Assembly (NCBI RefSeq): GCF_029633865.1
Contig: NC_079219.1
Span: forward strand, 57,655,569-57,719,568
Reading direction: 5' to 3'
DNA: 64,000 nt
Source of the DNA: Lampris incognitus
Lineage: Eukaryota > Chordata > Actinopteri > Lampriformes > Lampridae
A program made the position numbers and the translations under genes. Shown here one piece after another: positions 46,701 through 56,997 of this stretch. Within the stretch, counting starts at the first letter, position 1. Each line of letters opens with the position of its first letter. The notes under the pieces are model-generated. The model did not search any database. It saw only the letters and a program-made list of their open reading frames with translations, and was not told the DNA's origin.

Positions 46701-49700
46701 TGCCATCTCTGTCTTCACTTTACGCTGCGTCTCCTTGTACTCCTGTCTACTTTCTTCATCTCTCTGACTGTCCCACTTCTTCTTTGCCAACCTCTCCCTC
46801 TGTATACTTTGCTGTACTTCCTGGTTCCACCACCAAGTCTCCTTGTCTTCCTTCCTCTGTCCAGATGACACACCAAGTACCTTCCCAGCTGTCCCCCTCA
46901 CTTTTTCTGCAGTGCTTGCCCAGCCATTTGGCAACTCTTCACTACCACCCAGTGCCTGTCTTACCTCCTCCCTGAACTCCACACAACAGTCTTCCTTCTT
47001 CAACTTCCACCATTTGATCCTTGGCTCTGCCTTCACTCTCTTCCTCTTCATAATCTCCAAAGTCATCCTACAGACCACCATCCGATGCTGCCTAGCTACA
47101 TTCTCCCCTGTCACCACCTTGCAGTCTCCAATCCCTTTGAGATCGCGCCTCCTACATAAGATATAGTCCACCTGTGTGCACCTTCCTCTACTCTTACACG
47201 TCACACTGTGTTCCTCCCTCTTCTTGAAATACATTCCCCACAGCCATTTCCATCTTTTTTGGAAAATCCACCACCATCTGTCCTTCCACATTCCTCTCCT
47301 TGGCACCATACCTACCCATCACCTCCTTGTCACCTCTGTTCCATTCATCAGCATGCCCATTGAAGTCCGCTCCAATCACCACTCTTTATTCCTTGGGTAC
47401 CCTCTCCACCACTTCATCCAACTCACTCCAGAATTCTTCTTTCTCTTCCATTTCACACCCAACTTGCTGGGTATACGCGCTGATAACATTTATCATCACA
47501 CCTTAAATGTCCAGCTTCATACTCATCACTCTTTCGACACTCTCTTCACCTCTGACACACTCTTGACATACTCTTCCTTCAGAGTTACCCCTACTTCATT
47601 TCTCCTCCCATCCACACCATGGTAGAAGAGTTTGAAGCCACCTCCGATGCTCCTGGCCTTACTCCCCTTTCACCTGGTCTCTTGCACACAGTATACCTAC
47701 CTTCCTTCTCTCCATCATATCAGCCAGCTCTCTCCCTCTACCAGTCATAGTGCCAATATTCAAAGATCTAACTCTCACCTCCCATCTTTTACCCTTCCTC
47801 CTCTCCTGCTGCCTCTGGACATGCCTTCCCCCTCGTCTTCTTCTTCGTCCAATGGTAGCATAGTTTCCACCGTTACCCTGCTGGCCAACAGTACCGGTGG
47901 TGGTCATTGGTAACCCGGGCCTCGACTGATCCGGTATGGAAATCTAATTTATGATCCGCATATTTGATTTGGCGAAGGTTTTACACCAGATGCCCTTCCT
48001 GACACAACCCTCCCCATTTATCCGGGCTTGGGACCAGCACTAAGAATGCACTGGCTTGTGCATTCCCAGTGGCTGGGTTATATTTTATTATACTACTCGA
48101 CAGTTTAATGTGATGAACCTCAGCTGGATTCTTAACATTTTGTTTTTTGCGTATGTAAGCAGGTATCATGATGTAGACAGACGGCATGTAAAATTCCATA
48201 TGGTCATCATGTTAATATTTCCACCCAGCACTAAAAGTAATGCATCTGAATCATCCTTCATAACTCATCATCAGCTCCTCCTGGTGCCATCTGTCTTGCA
48301 GGCATAGGCTATAATGTGGTGCGTGTACCCATGGCTAGCTGTGACTTCTCCACTCGTCTCTACACCTATGCTGATACACCTGGAGACTACAGTCTGGACA
48401 ACTTCACACTGGCCTCTGAGGACATTAACATGAAGGTAACGCAGACACACACGTGTGCAAAGACACACATTCTTTTCCCTTGTCCTGATCCCTTCCTAAT
48501 TGTTCTTTTCCCATTTGCGTCTACATGTATGTAGTCCTGACTTATTTACACTTTCTCAGATCCCCCTGTTGCAGCGTGCCCAGGCCCTTTCTCCACGGCC
48601 CCTGGCTCTGCTGGCAAGTGCCTGGAGCGCCCCCACCTGGCTAAAAACCAATCGTGCACTCACAGGAAAGGGTTCCCTGAAGGGCCAGCCAGGGGGAAAA
48701 GAGCACAAAACTTGGGCTCAGTACTACATCAGGTGACACACTGACTACATAGCTTCACTCAGCCTGCCAACAAGCCGTAATGTTACAGGACACAGGAAGT
48801 TACATCACTTCATCTGGACACAACGTGTAGTGGGAGAAACGTCTCGGGGAGGGCTGCAGACTACCACGTGCCTCCTCCCATACATGTGGAGTCGCCAGCC
48901 GCTTCTTTTCACCTGACAGTGAGGAGTTTCACCAGGGGGACGTAGCGCGTGGGAGGATCACGCTATTCCCCCCATTTCCCCCTCTCCCCCTAACAGGCGC
49001 CCTGGCTGACCAGTGGAGGCACTATTTCAGCGACCAGGACACACACCCACATCTGGCTTCCCACCCGCAGACACGGCAAATTGTGTCTGTAGGGACGCCT
49101 GACCAAGCCAGAGGTGACACAGGGATTCGAACCGGCGATCCCTGTGTTGGTAGGCCACCCAATAGACTGCTACACTACACAGATGCCCGTTGTATTGTTT
49201 ATAAGGGTGGGGATAGTCAGCTGAGACTGACGAAGTCACATGGATGAGTGATGAGACGTTTCTCCCAGCAGATGTTGTGCCCAGACGAGCTGATTTAACT
49301 TGATGGGATTTCCTTACCTGGGTTACTGAGCATGCATCATAGCGTTACAGGGCACACTTTCCATCAGGACACTCAAATACATGAACTCAGTGGTGGATCT
49401 AGAGATTTTTTCCTGGGGTGGCAAAGGGGTGGCAGCTGCCACCCCTTGCCACCCTGTAGATCCGCGCCTGTGAGGGGGAGGGGGATTCTAAATCGGCGAC
49501 TTCTGTTTGAGATGAGTTGGGTGCGGATCTCATTGACCTTCACCATGCATGTACATAAAATATACTTTAAAAACATATTATCTGATTTATAAATGGGGTG
49601 GCAACAGGGGTGGCAAGACTGTGTCCCAGAGGTGGCAGCTGCCACCCCTTGCCACCCTGTAGATCCGCCCCTGCATGAACTTGACCCTTTACGCTAAGCA

Positions 49701-51211
49701 GGGTTCATGTTTGTGCTGCCCATTTAAGAGCGTTGGTCGAGTTCTGACTGCACGAAGCTGTTCATCCGTGTAGACTTGCTGTAGTTCGATTTGCACTAAA
49801 AAAAGCTTTGCAGGGTCCGCGGTGGTGTAGCGGTCTAAGCATCGGCTTTGTGTCGATGCAGTTGCCCACTGGGGACTGGGGTTCGCGCCCCGGTCTCGTC
49901 AGATCCGACTATGGCCGGACTCGATGAAGCAGCAATCATTGGCAAGCGCTGTCTTCGGGAGGGGGGCGGAGTCGGCTTGTGTTCGTCACGTGAATGCGTC
50001 TCTGTGTGTGTCGGAGGAAACAGTGGTTCGGCCTGGAGTCGCCTTGTCACGAAAGTGGGGAGGCGGTCTCCTTCGAGACTGCCGGCCGGAGAGATGCAGT
50101 TGGCGAATGCATGCAGTGCGAGGGTGGGTGTTTGAATTAAAATAGGGATCGATTGGCCACTAAATTGGGAGAAAAAAGGGAAAAATCAGGAATAAATTTA
50201 TAAAAAAGCTTTGCAGGCACAGCTGGTTAGCGCTGTTACCTCACAGCAAGAAGGTCCTGGGGTTCGAACGCCGGGGTTGTCCAACCTTGGGGGTCGTCCC
50301 GGGTCGTCCTCTGTGTGGAGTTTGCATGTTCTCCCCGTGTCTGTGTGGGTTTCCTCCGGGTGCTCCGGTTTTCTCCCACAGTCCAAAGACATGTAGGTCA
50401 GGTGAATCGGCCGTACTAAATTGCCCCTTGGTGGGAGTGTGTGGGCCCTGTGATGGCCTGGCGGCCTATCCAGGGTGTCTCCCCGCCTGCCACCCAGTGG
50501 CTGCTGGAATAGGCTCCAGCATCCCGCGACCCTGATCAGGATGAGCGGCTTGGCTGATGGAACAGAACAGTTCTTCCGAGAGTAGACGTCCTAAACTCAC
50601 CTGCTGTCTCCTGGATGTTTATTAAGGAACCCGTTTAGCTATCTGCAAAGCTAGCAATCATGTCTACGACGTGAAGGCCGAATAGCGTTTATTTTGCACA
50701 CACACACGATCTTATCCTACATGTAGGTAAATGCTTGTCTTTTTTTTTTTGTACGACGTGCTTCATAAAGCCTGATTGACTGAACATGAGACTTTTCTGC
50801 TTGGTCCAATTGTCCTCTTTCCTGTCAGGTTTTTTGAGGAATACGCCAAACACAACCTGACCTTCTGGGCACTGACCACCGGGAACGAGCCCTCCGCGGG
50901 GCGGATGACAAACTACAGGTTACCCCTCGTGTTAATGTGGCATTAATAAAACAAAAGATGTGGACATGGATGTTGGTTCACTTATTTATTAGGCTCTGAA
51001 ATGTCTTCACCGAGAAAGAGGAGGAATAGATTTTGAGTGTTTTCATGTGTGTGCATCTTTTCCAGCTTCCAGGCGATGGGCTTCACTCCTGAGGAGCAGA
51101 GGGACTGGGTGGCTATGGACCTGGGCCCAGCCGTGCACACATCCGCACATGCCCACACACACATCCTCATACTGGATGACAACCGCCTGCTGCTGCCTCA
51201 CTGGGCTAAAG

Positions 51212-51266
<55 letters not shown>

Positions 51267-52935
51267 GAGGGATGGAGAGGAAAGTGAGGGATGGAGAGAG
51301 AGAAGTGAGGGATGAGAGAGAGAAGTGAGGGATGGAGAGGGAAATGAGGGATGGAGAAAGGGAGAGGTGAGGATGGAGAGGGAGAGAAGGGAGGGATGAA
51401 GAGAGAGAGATAGGGGATGGAGAGAGAGGGAAGTGAGGGATTGAGAGAGAAGTGAGGTATAGAGGGAGAGAGAAGAGGGATGGAGAGAGAGAAGTAAGGG
51501 ATAGAGAGGGAAGTGAGGGGTGGGGAGAGAGGGAGAGAAGTGAGGGATGAAGAGAGATGAGGGATGGAGAGAGAAATGAGGGATGGAGAGGGAAGTGAGG
51601 GATGGAGAAAGGGAGAGGTGAGGATGGAGAGAGGGAGAGAAGGGAGGGATGAAGAGAGAGATGAGGGATAGAGAGAGAGGGAAGTGAGGGATGGAGAGAG
51701 AGAAGTGAGGTATAGAGGGAGAGAGAAGTGAGGTATAGAGGGAGAGAGAAGAGGGATGGAGAGAGAGAAGTAAGGGATGGAGAGGGAAGTGAGGGATGGG
51801 GAGAGAAAGGGGGGGAGTGAGGGATGGAGAGAGGTGAGGGATGGAGAGGGAAGTGAGGGATGGAGAGAGAGAAGTGAGGTATAGAGGGAGAGAGAAGAGG
51901 GATGGAGAGAGAAGTAAGAGATGGAGAGGGAAGTGAGGGATGGGGAGAGAGGGATGGAGTGGGAAGTGAGGGATTGAGAGAGAAAGGGGGGGAAGGAGGG
52001 AGAGAGAGGGGGAGAGAGAGAGAGACCAAATGTAGCCCATGTGAGAAGATCATAATGGGTTTACCGATAAACAGTATAAATGGATTTTCTCATTTTACTC
52101 CCGAGTAACAAGTCTGATTTAATGAGCGACCAGCTGGTCGACTAGAAGCTTACTGCTGGTCTGCTGGTCGCCACCGTCCTTGCATCGTATTTGTCGCCTG
52201 TTCTTTACTCATGATGGTCGTGACTGCTGTTGTTGTTTGGGAAGCTGGCACGGCTTCTTTTTGGGATCATGTCGGCACCGCGGGCTTATGGGAATGTCGT
52301 GCTGGTCCATAGGGTGGATGTGTGCGGTTAGGTGTGCCATGTTTAAGTCCAATCTGCTGTCTTCCCGGTTGACGTGCACTAGTTGCCGAAAACGACTCCC
52401 TCCCCGAAGACAACAAGCCGGACAACACATTCTGTCTTCTTCACTGTACTCTCCTGTCCAACTGTGGCCTCCAGGTCCTGAGCGACGTGCACGCGGGAAG
52501 GTACGTCCATGGCGTGGGGGTTCACTGGTACTTCGACAGCTTCGTACCGGCGGAGCTAAGCCTGGGCACCACCCATCACCTTTACCCGGAGTACTACCTG
52601 TTCGGCACGGAGGCCTGCGCCGGCTGGAGCCCGGGGGACAGAGGGGTGAAGCTGGGCAGCTGGGAGAGGGCTGAGCAGTACGCCCATGACATCATCGAGG
52701 TGAAAACGCTTGTACTTTGCGGGGGAGAGCTAACTCCCTCGGCTCACGGTGGCCAGCCGTAGCAGAGTTGAGGTCTTGGCATGCGATGAGCTTTTCCAGG
52801 GGACTGAGTCACCTCTACCGGTGCTGCAGTGCAGGTTTAAAACTCCCACTGCACTGTGCTGTACTGTGGTGTACGCAATCCATAAACTACCCGCGGGCAC
52901 CCGGAGCAAGCTGAAACTGGCGCTTTCTTTTCTTC

Positions 52936-52984
<49 letters not shown>

Positions 52985-53254
52985 ACTCTCAAAGGAAACT
53001 GGGCTCCTTTCTGTCCATTTAGTTTGCATGGGTGCATTCACTGGTGGCTCGGTGGTTAGCGTGGTGGCCTCACAGCAAGAAGGTCCTGGGTTCGAGCCCC
53101 AGGGTAGTCCAACCTTGGGGGTCGTCCCGGGTCGTCCTCTGTGTGGCGTTCGCATGTTCTCCCCGTGTCTGCGTGGGTTTCCTCCGGGGGCTCCGGTTTC
53201 CTCCCACAGTCCAAAGACATGTAGGTCAGGTGGATCGGCTGTACTGAATTGTCC

Positions 53255-53291
<37 letters not shown>

Positions 53292-54768
53292 CCCTGTGAT
53301 GGACTGGTGGCCTATCCAGGGTGTCTCCCTGCCTGCTGCCCAATGACCGCTAGGTTAGGCTCCAGCATCCCCGCAGCCCTGATTGGGATAAGCGGCTTGG
53401 ATAATGGATGGATGGATGGGTGCATTCACTTTCCTGGCACCTTATGGGTCACAAGAGTCGTGATACCCATTTGACATTGGAATAAGATGTTGTGCACTTC
53501 ACTCCTCTGAGTGTGTCTCATTCTCCCCACTGCAGGACTTGAACCACTATGTGGTGGGCTGGACGGACTGGAACCTGGCCTTGGACAGGGGTGGTGGGCC
53601 AAACTGGGTCAAGAATTTTGTGGACAGCACTGTTATAGTTGATGCGGACCGAGACATCTTCTTCAAGCAGCCAACCTTCTATAGCATGGCCCACTTCAGG
53701 TAGCCCGCTGTTCTAACAGGGCTTTTCTCTCTCATATGTGCACTGGTAAAACACCTGGAATGGAACTGGAAAAGTTGCATCCCAATGCGTTCCCAACAAA
53801 AACCCTTTTTGTCCTCAGCAAGTTCCTGTGGGAGGGGTCTCGGAGAGTTGGCGTGTCCACCAGTAAGGAAACCGCCCTGGAAGTAACTGCTTTCATCAGA
53901 CCAGATGGCTCCGTTGTGCTAACCATACTCAACAGGTATGTAAATCACAGTTAATGTGTGTATCAGTGGCGGCTGGTGCTAAAACTTTTTTTTTGGGGGG
54001 GGGGGGGCACAACGTACCTTGGTGCAGCACACCTGACAGCTGCTTTAGTGTCCACACAATCACAGAGTTATTAAAAAGGACAATGTAGCCTATAGATTTT
54101 ATCAGGGTTCGTAGACGGTGGATGATTGACAGTCGAGACGAGGCGTGGTGGTGGGTGTGAACATGATTGACAGCCAGGAGAATTGTCCGATCACATTAGA
54201 TCAAAAAACATTAAAACAATACCAATTCGCTGCCAATAAAAGTGGGAGTGTCTGGGGCAGCACAGAACAGCGCCCCATGAGAAATCTGAAGAAACCAATC
54301 AGACAGCAGCCTCAGGTCACCTGCTCGCCACAAGTCTGAGGGCTTACATAAGGTATGGTTTGGCCGGCGCCCCTCACCCAGGAAGTAGATGTATTCAGAC
54401 AGGAAGTATATGTATGCAGACAGAAATCAACCAAATACCATTTGAACCAATATTTAATGGCTGCTGACAGGCGCTCACACACTGAAAAGACTTTTCTTTC
54501 ATCATTATTTGCATCACACAACTACATTATATTTAACATGTTGAAGTATTTTCATCTCTTGATATTTGAAGGGGGCAGCGCCCTGTACTGGCCAGCCGCC
54601 ACTGGTGTGTATAATGAATCGATGGACAGTTTATTCTAATGAACTGAGCATGTGCTCCCCAGGTCATCGTCAACGGTCCAGTTTGAGGTGTGGGATCCTG
54701 CCGTGGGTTACATCCCCGCCACCGCTCCGGCTCGCTCCCTGCTCACACTCGCTTGGAACACACGCTGA
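43795..54768 (+). CDS. gba1: gba1, lysosomal acid beta-glucosidase (glucocerebrosidase)
   Basis: Eleven exons: 43795-43867, 44016-44207, 45124-45270, 48302-48435, 48560-48732, 50829-50918, 51066-51213, 52475-52699, 53536-53699, 53819-53935 and 54663-54768. They are phase-consistent and give 522 residues (human 536). The enzyme cleaves glucosylceramide to glucose and ceramide in the lysosome (GH30 family). An N-terminal signal peptide ([14 protein letters not shown]) is visible. Conserved blocks are [42 protein letters not shown] with the acid/base Glu, FGTEACAG with the nucleophile Glu, GWTDWNLAL and [10 protein letters not shown]-glycosylation sequons NST, NRT and NFT match human sites. The frame is also open upstream (Met at 43558 and 43621), so a longer leader is possible; human GBA1 likewise uses two starts. 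Several transposons lie in its introns. Confidence 0.96.
44292..45022. mobile_element. hAT-type transposon in gba1 intron
   Basis: The terminal inverted repeats CAGTGTTTCTCAACCGGGGG and, inverted, CAGTGGTTCTCAACCTTTTT are classic hAT ends. A perfect 8-bp duplication CTTTAGGA flanks it at 44284-44291 and 45023-45030. Inside, 44,554-44,830 is about 6-7 copies of a 41-bp unit (GAAAGTTACTGAATACATAT core). It is non-autonomous. Confidence 0.85.
45502..48085 (-). mobile_element. RTE-clade LINE, internally deleted, in gba1 intron
   Basis: Flanked by a perfect 12-bp target duplication (TATTATACTACT at 45490-45501 and 48086-48097). Read on minus, the 5' part encodes an APE-type endonuclease relic ([49 protein letters not shown]), then a Lys-rich linker. 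The reverse transcriptase core is deleted near 46370, leaving its end ([20 protein letters not shown], then [12 protein letters not shown] where the family has FADD) and the C-terminal WFGHVWRRD region. The element is dead because of the deletion, the lost catalytic Asp pair and frame breaks near 45,725, 46,070, 46,625 and 47,300. Confidence 0.85.
48844..49190 (-). repeat. SINE family A, copy 7
   Basis: Reverse orientation. It starts inside the body (GGGAGGGCTGCAGACTACCA) and includes the tRNA-like head (GGATTCGAACCGGCGATCC on plus). The 3' tail is missing. It lies in a gba1 intron. Confidence 0.8.
49388..49673. mobile_element. 286-bp hAT-type MITE
   Basis: Begins CAGTGGTGGATCTAGAG and ends with GTAGATCCGCCCCTG. 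The flanking CATGAACT is a perfect 8-bp duplication (49380-49387, 49674-49681). The left end has been partly re-duplicated internally: GGTGGCAGCTGCCACCCC occurs twice. Confidence 0.85.
49815..50201 (+). repeat. tRNA-derived SINE, family C
   Basis: A third tRNA-headed family: A box in GTGGTGTAGCGGTCTAAGC and B box in GGGGTTCGCGCCCCGG. It ends in GGGAGAAAAAAGGGAAAAAT. A perfect 16-bp target duplication (AAAAAAGCTTTGCAGG) is at 49799-49814 and 50202-50217. The right duplication borders SINE B copy 3 directly. Confidence 0.85.
50218..50555 (+). repeat. SINE family B, copy 3
   Basis: tRNA-like head (CTGGTTAGCGCTGTTACC, B box GGGTTCGAACGCC), full body and a degenerate end (ATGAGCGGCTTGGCTGATGG). 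It abuts SINE C in the gba1 intron. Confidence 0.85.
51214..52025 (+). repeat. GA-rich minisatellite in gba1 intron
   Basis: About 800 bp starting directly at the donor of the exon ending 51213. It begins as (GA)n and continues as degenerate repeats of GAGAGAAGTGAGGGATGGA. Long Ser/Leu/Pro-rich frames on minus are artefacts. Close to the splice donor, it could affect splicing or polymerase progress. Confidence 0.9.
53043..53415 (+). repeat. SINE family B, copy 4 (full length)
   Basis: tRNA-like head (GGTGGCTCGGTGGTTAGCG, B box GGGTTCGAGCCCC), an internal (GT)n and an end of ATGGATGGATGG. A 15-bp duplication ATGGGTGCATTCACT flanks it at 53028-53042 and 53416-53430. gba1 intron. Confidence 0.88.
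53964..54604. mobile_element. 641-bp hAT-type transposon in last gba1 intron
   Basis: Starts CAGTGGCGGCTGGTGCT and ends CCAGCCGCCACTG (inverted). A perfect 8-bp duplication GTGTGTAT flanks it at 53956-53963 and 54605-54612. There is no intact transposase frame. A T/G homopolymer follows the left end. Confidence 0.87.
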
Positions 54769-55831
54769 TGAGTACATGCAGTTACGGGCGATAGTCCCGC
54801 CTGGACTATAAAACGAATGCTTTAATTGCACGTTTGAAGGTACACGAGATGAGCTTATTTGTGTGATCCATTTCAGTGCCGAACCATTTGACGCCTTTCC
54901 CTACTAAACGGTCCATCGAGAGTTCCCCTGCATCGTCAGCCTTCACGTCCACAGGGGCGTGAGCGAGACTGCACTTCAAACTCAATCTGCAAAAGACGCT
55001 TACCTCAACAGTAAGAAATAAGCGTTTTAATGAGCTCTATAAGTGGACAGTGTACTTTCCGAATGCTCGTTCAGTTCATTAAAAACACTAATGAGGAATG
55101 TGTAAGGCTGTACGCTAACCCGGGTAAGAATCGCATGGCTTACCGACGTGCTGCTTCTCACGTTCTCACCTCGAGAGAATTATATAATGTGAAATAATGT
55201 ACATAATTTGTTAATACCCTTTTCATTACGAGTTAGTGTGTTGCCTTTCATGCTTGTTTGAATTGCATTGTTCTCACTGAATCAGCAAGGCCAGACGAGG
55301 GCAGGATGGACACTTAATTGGTGCTCTTCGTACTAACACCTTTGTATGTGGAATGTTTGCGTGCTACAGCTGCAGCCCAAGTCAAATTAAAGATAATCTT
55401 GAAAAATTTTACAAGAGATATTTCTATTTATTCGAATTCGGGTCGCGGGGATGCTGGAGGCCTATCTCAGCAGTCATTGGGCGGCAGGCGGGGAGAAGCC
55501 CTGTCAGTCCATCACGGGGCCCACACATTCACACCTAGGGACAATTTAGTACGGCCGATTCACCTGACTTGAGTGTCGTTGGACTGTGGGAGGAAACCCA
55601 CGCAGACAAGGGGAGAACATATAAACGCCACGCAGAGGACGACCTGGGATGACCCCTCCAGGTTGGCCAACCCCGGGGTTCGAACCCAGGACCTTCTCGC
55701 TGTGAGACGACTGTGCTAACCACTGCGCCACCGTGCCGCCCTCCGTAGTTGAATATGAGTAACTGAAGTGCATATACAGACTAGATGTGACGGTAATACA
55801 AACACTGAAGAACCCGTGGCATAGTTTTCAC
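54769..55831. other. gba1 3' region and gba1/rnf115 convergent spacer
   Basis: No gene was found. It holds the probable gba1 3' UTR (AT-rich, no strong AATAAA) and SINE B copy 5. The next feature is the minus-strand rnf115 polyadenylation signal. Confidence 0.5.
55436..55742 (-). repeat. SINE family B, copy 5
   Basis: Reverse orientation, with a tRNA-like head at the right (TGTGCTAACCACTGCGCCACC on plus) and the body to GCGGGGATGCTGGAGGCC. The ATGGATG end is lost and several internal deletions are present. Confidence 0.8.
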
Positions 55832-55837
55832 TTTATT
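55832..55837 (-). promoter_or_regulatory. Candidate rnf115 polyadenylation signal
   Basis: AATAAA on minus, about 1.0 kb past the rnf115 stop codon, giving a 3' UTR of ordinary length. Confidence 0.5.
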
Positions 55838-56833
55838 AATACATCATACACTTTTCATATATATAATATACATATCGATAACCAGGAATTTCACATTTGT
55901 TTATTCATTCTCAATGTTCCTATCCTTTTCAAACCAGAAGTTGTTGGACTACAATTATTTACATTAAAAAATAGTGATAAAATAAAAATGAAACAAAAGA
56001 CAGATTCATTAACAGAAATAAATGACAGAGGAATGCCGTCTTTTTCTAATATATACACCTGAAGGAGAAATTCTAGATGTTAAGCGTTGGGGAGAGAATA
56101 GGCCAGGTTCACATAGTGAGGCCTTGCCCTCTTTCCAGAACCCTTGCTGGACCAAAGTCTATCCTGTCATACAAAAAAAACAAGGGGACCAAATGGATAT
56201 AAACAATCCTTTGCTTTCTTAACGTCACAGCTCCCATTTGTGTCCACTTCTCAGCAGCTATTTTGCATCCTTGTATTTTCATCAATGATATTACGGAAGG
56301 ATGCTAAATAGTAAGATGGATGGCAAGTTTTTCTTACTGGTGAGGACCACGTGATTCAAGAGGGCTCGGTTGCAGGTTCTCAGCTGATCTCGGGGCTGAG
56401 GAAAGAGGGCAGGGTTTTTGGGATAGAGTCTTGGGGGGGGGGGGGGTTCCCGACAAGAGTGTCTTACAGCAGTGCATTTTTAGAGGGGTGGAAAATGAGA
56501 AAGTGGAAGAAGACATGACTGTGATCATCAATCTGGGCTGTTACGTCTCGTCTTGTTTGGGCAAATGAGAACCAACCTCAGCTGACCTTTGGGACGTGTG
56601 TATAAGAAGGTGTTTGTCAAAGTGTGTCTGTATACATGATTCAGAAGGACAGTGAGGTGGAAAATGAGCAAAAGAGAGAAATAATTGTTAAAAAAAAAAA
56701 AAAAATCAGACCGAGATGATCACCATGTCTGGAGTAGAGACGAGCGGCAGAGAGCATAAGACGGCGAAGCTCTTCTCTCCGTGTTTTGCTGGACGTCGAT
56801 GAGGGGAACCGGAGACTGAAGCGCACATACGCC

Positions 56834-56959
56834 TCAGAATGACCATCTCTCCTGTGTGCGGGGGTCCGTGGAGAGGGAGGGGGACTCTGGCAGGGGCTGG
56901 CTGCTGCTGTCATCTTCTCCATTCAAACCCTTCCTACACACTGGGCAGGTATCATGCTG

Positions 56960-56997
<38 letters not shown>

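Noticed and set aside
51043-52053. Ser/Leu/Pro-rich minus-strand frames over 300 codons
   Set aside because: Complement of a GA-rich minisatellite in a gba1 intron.
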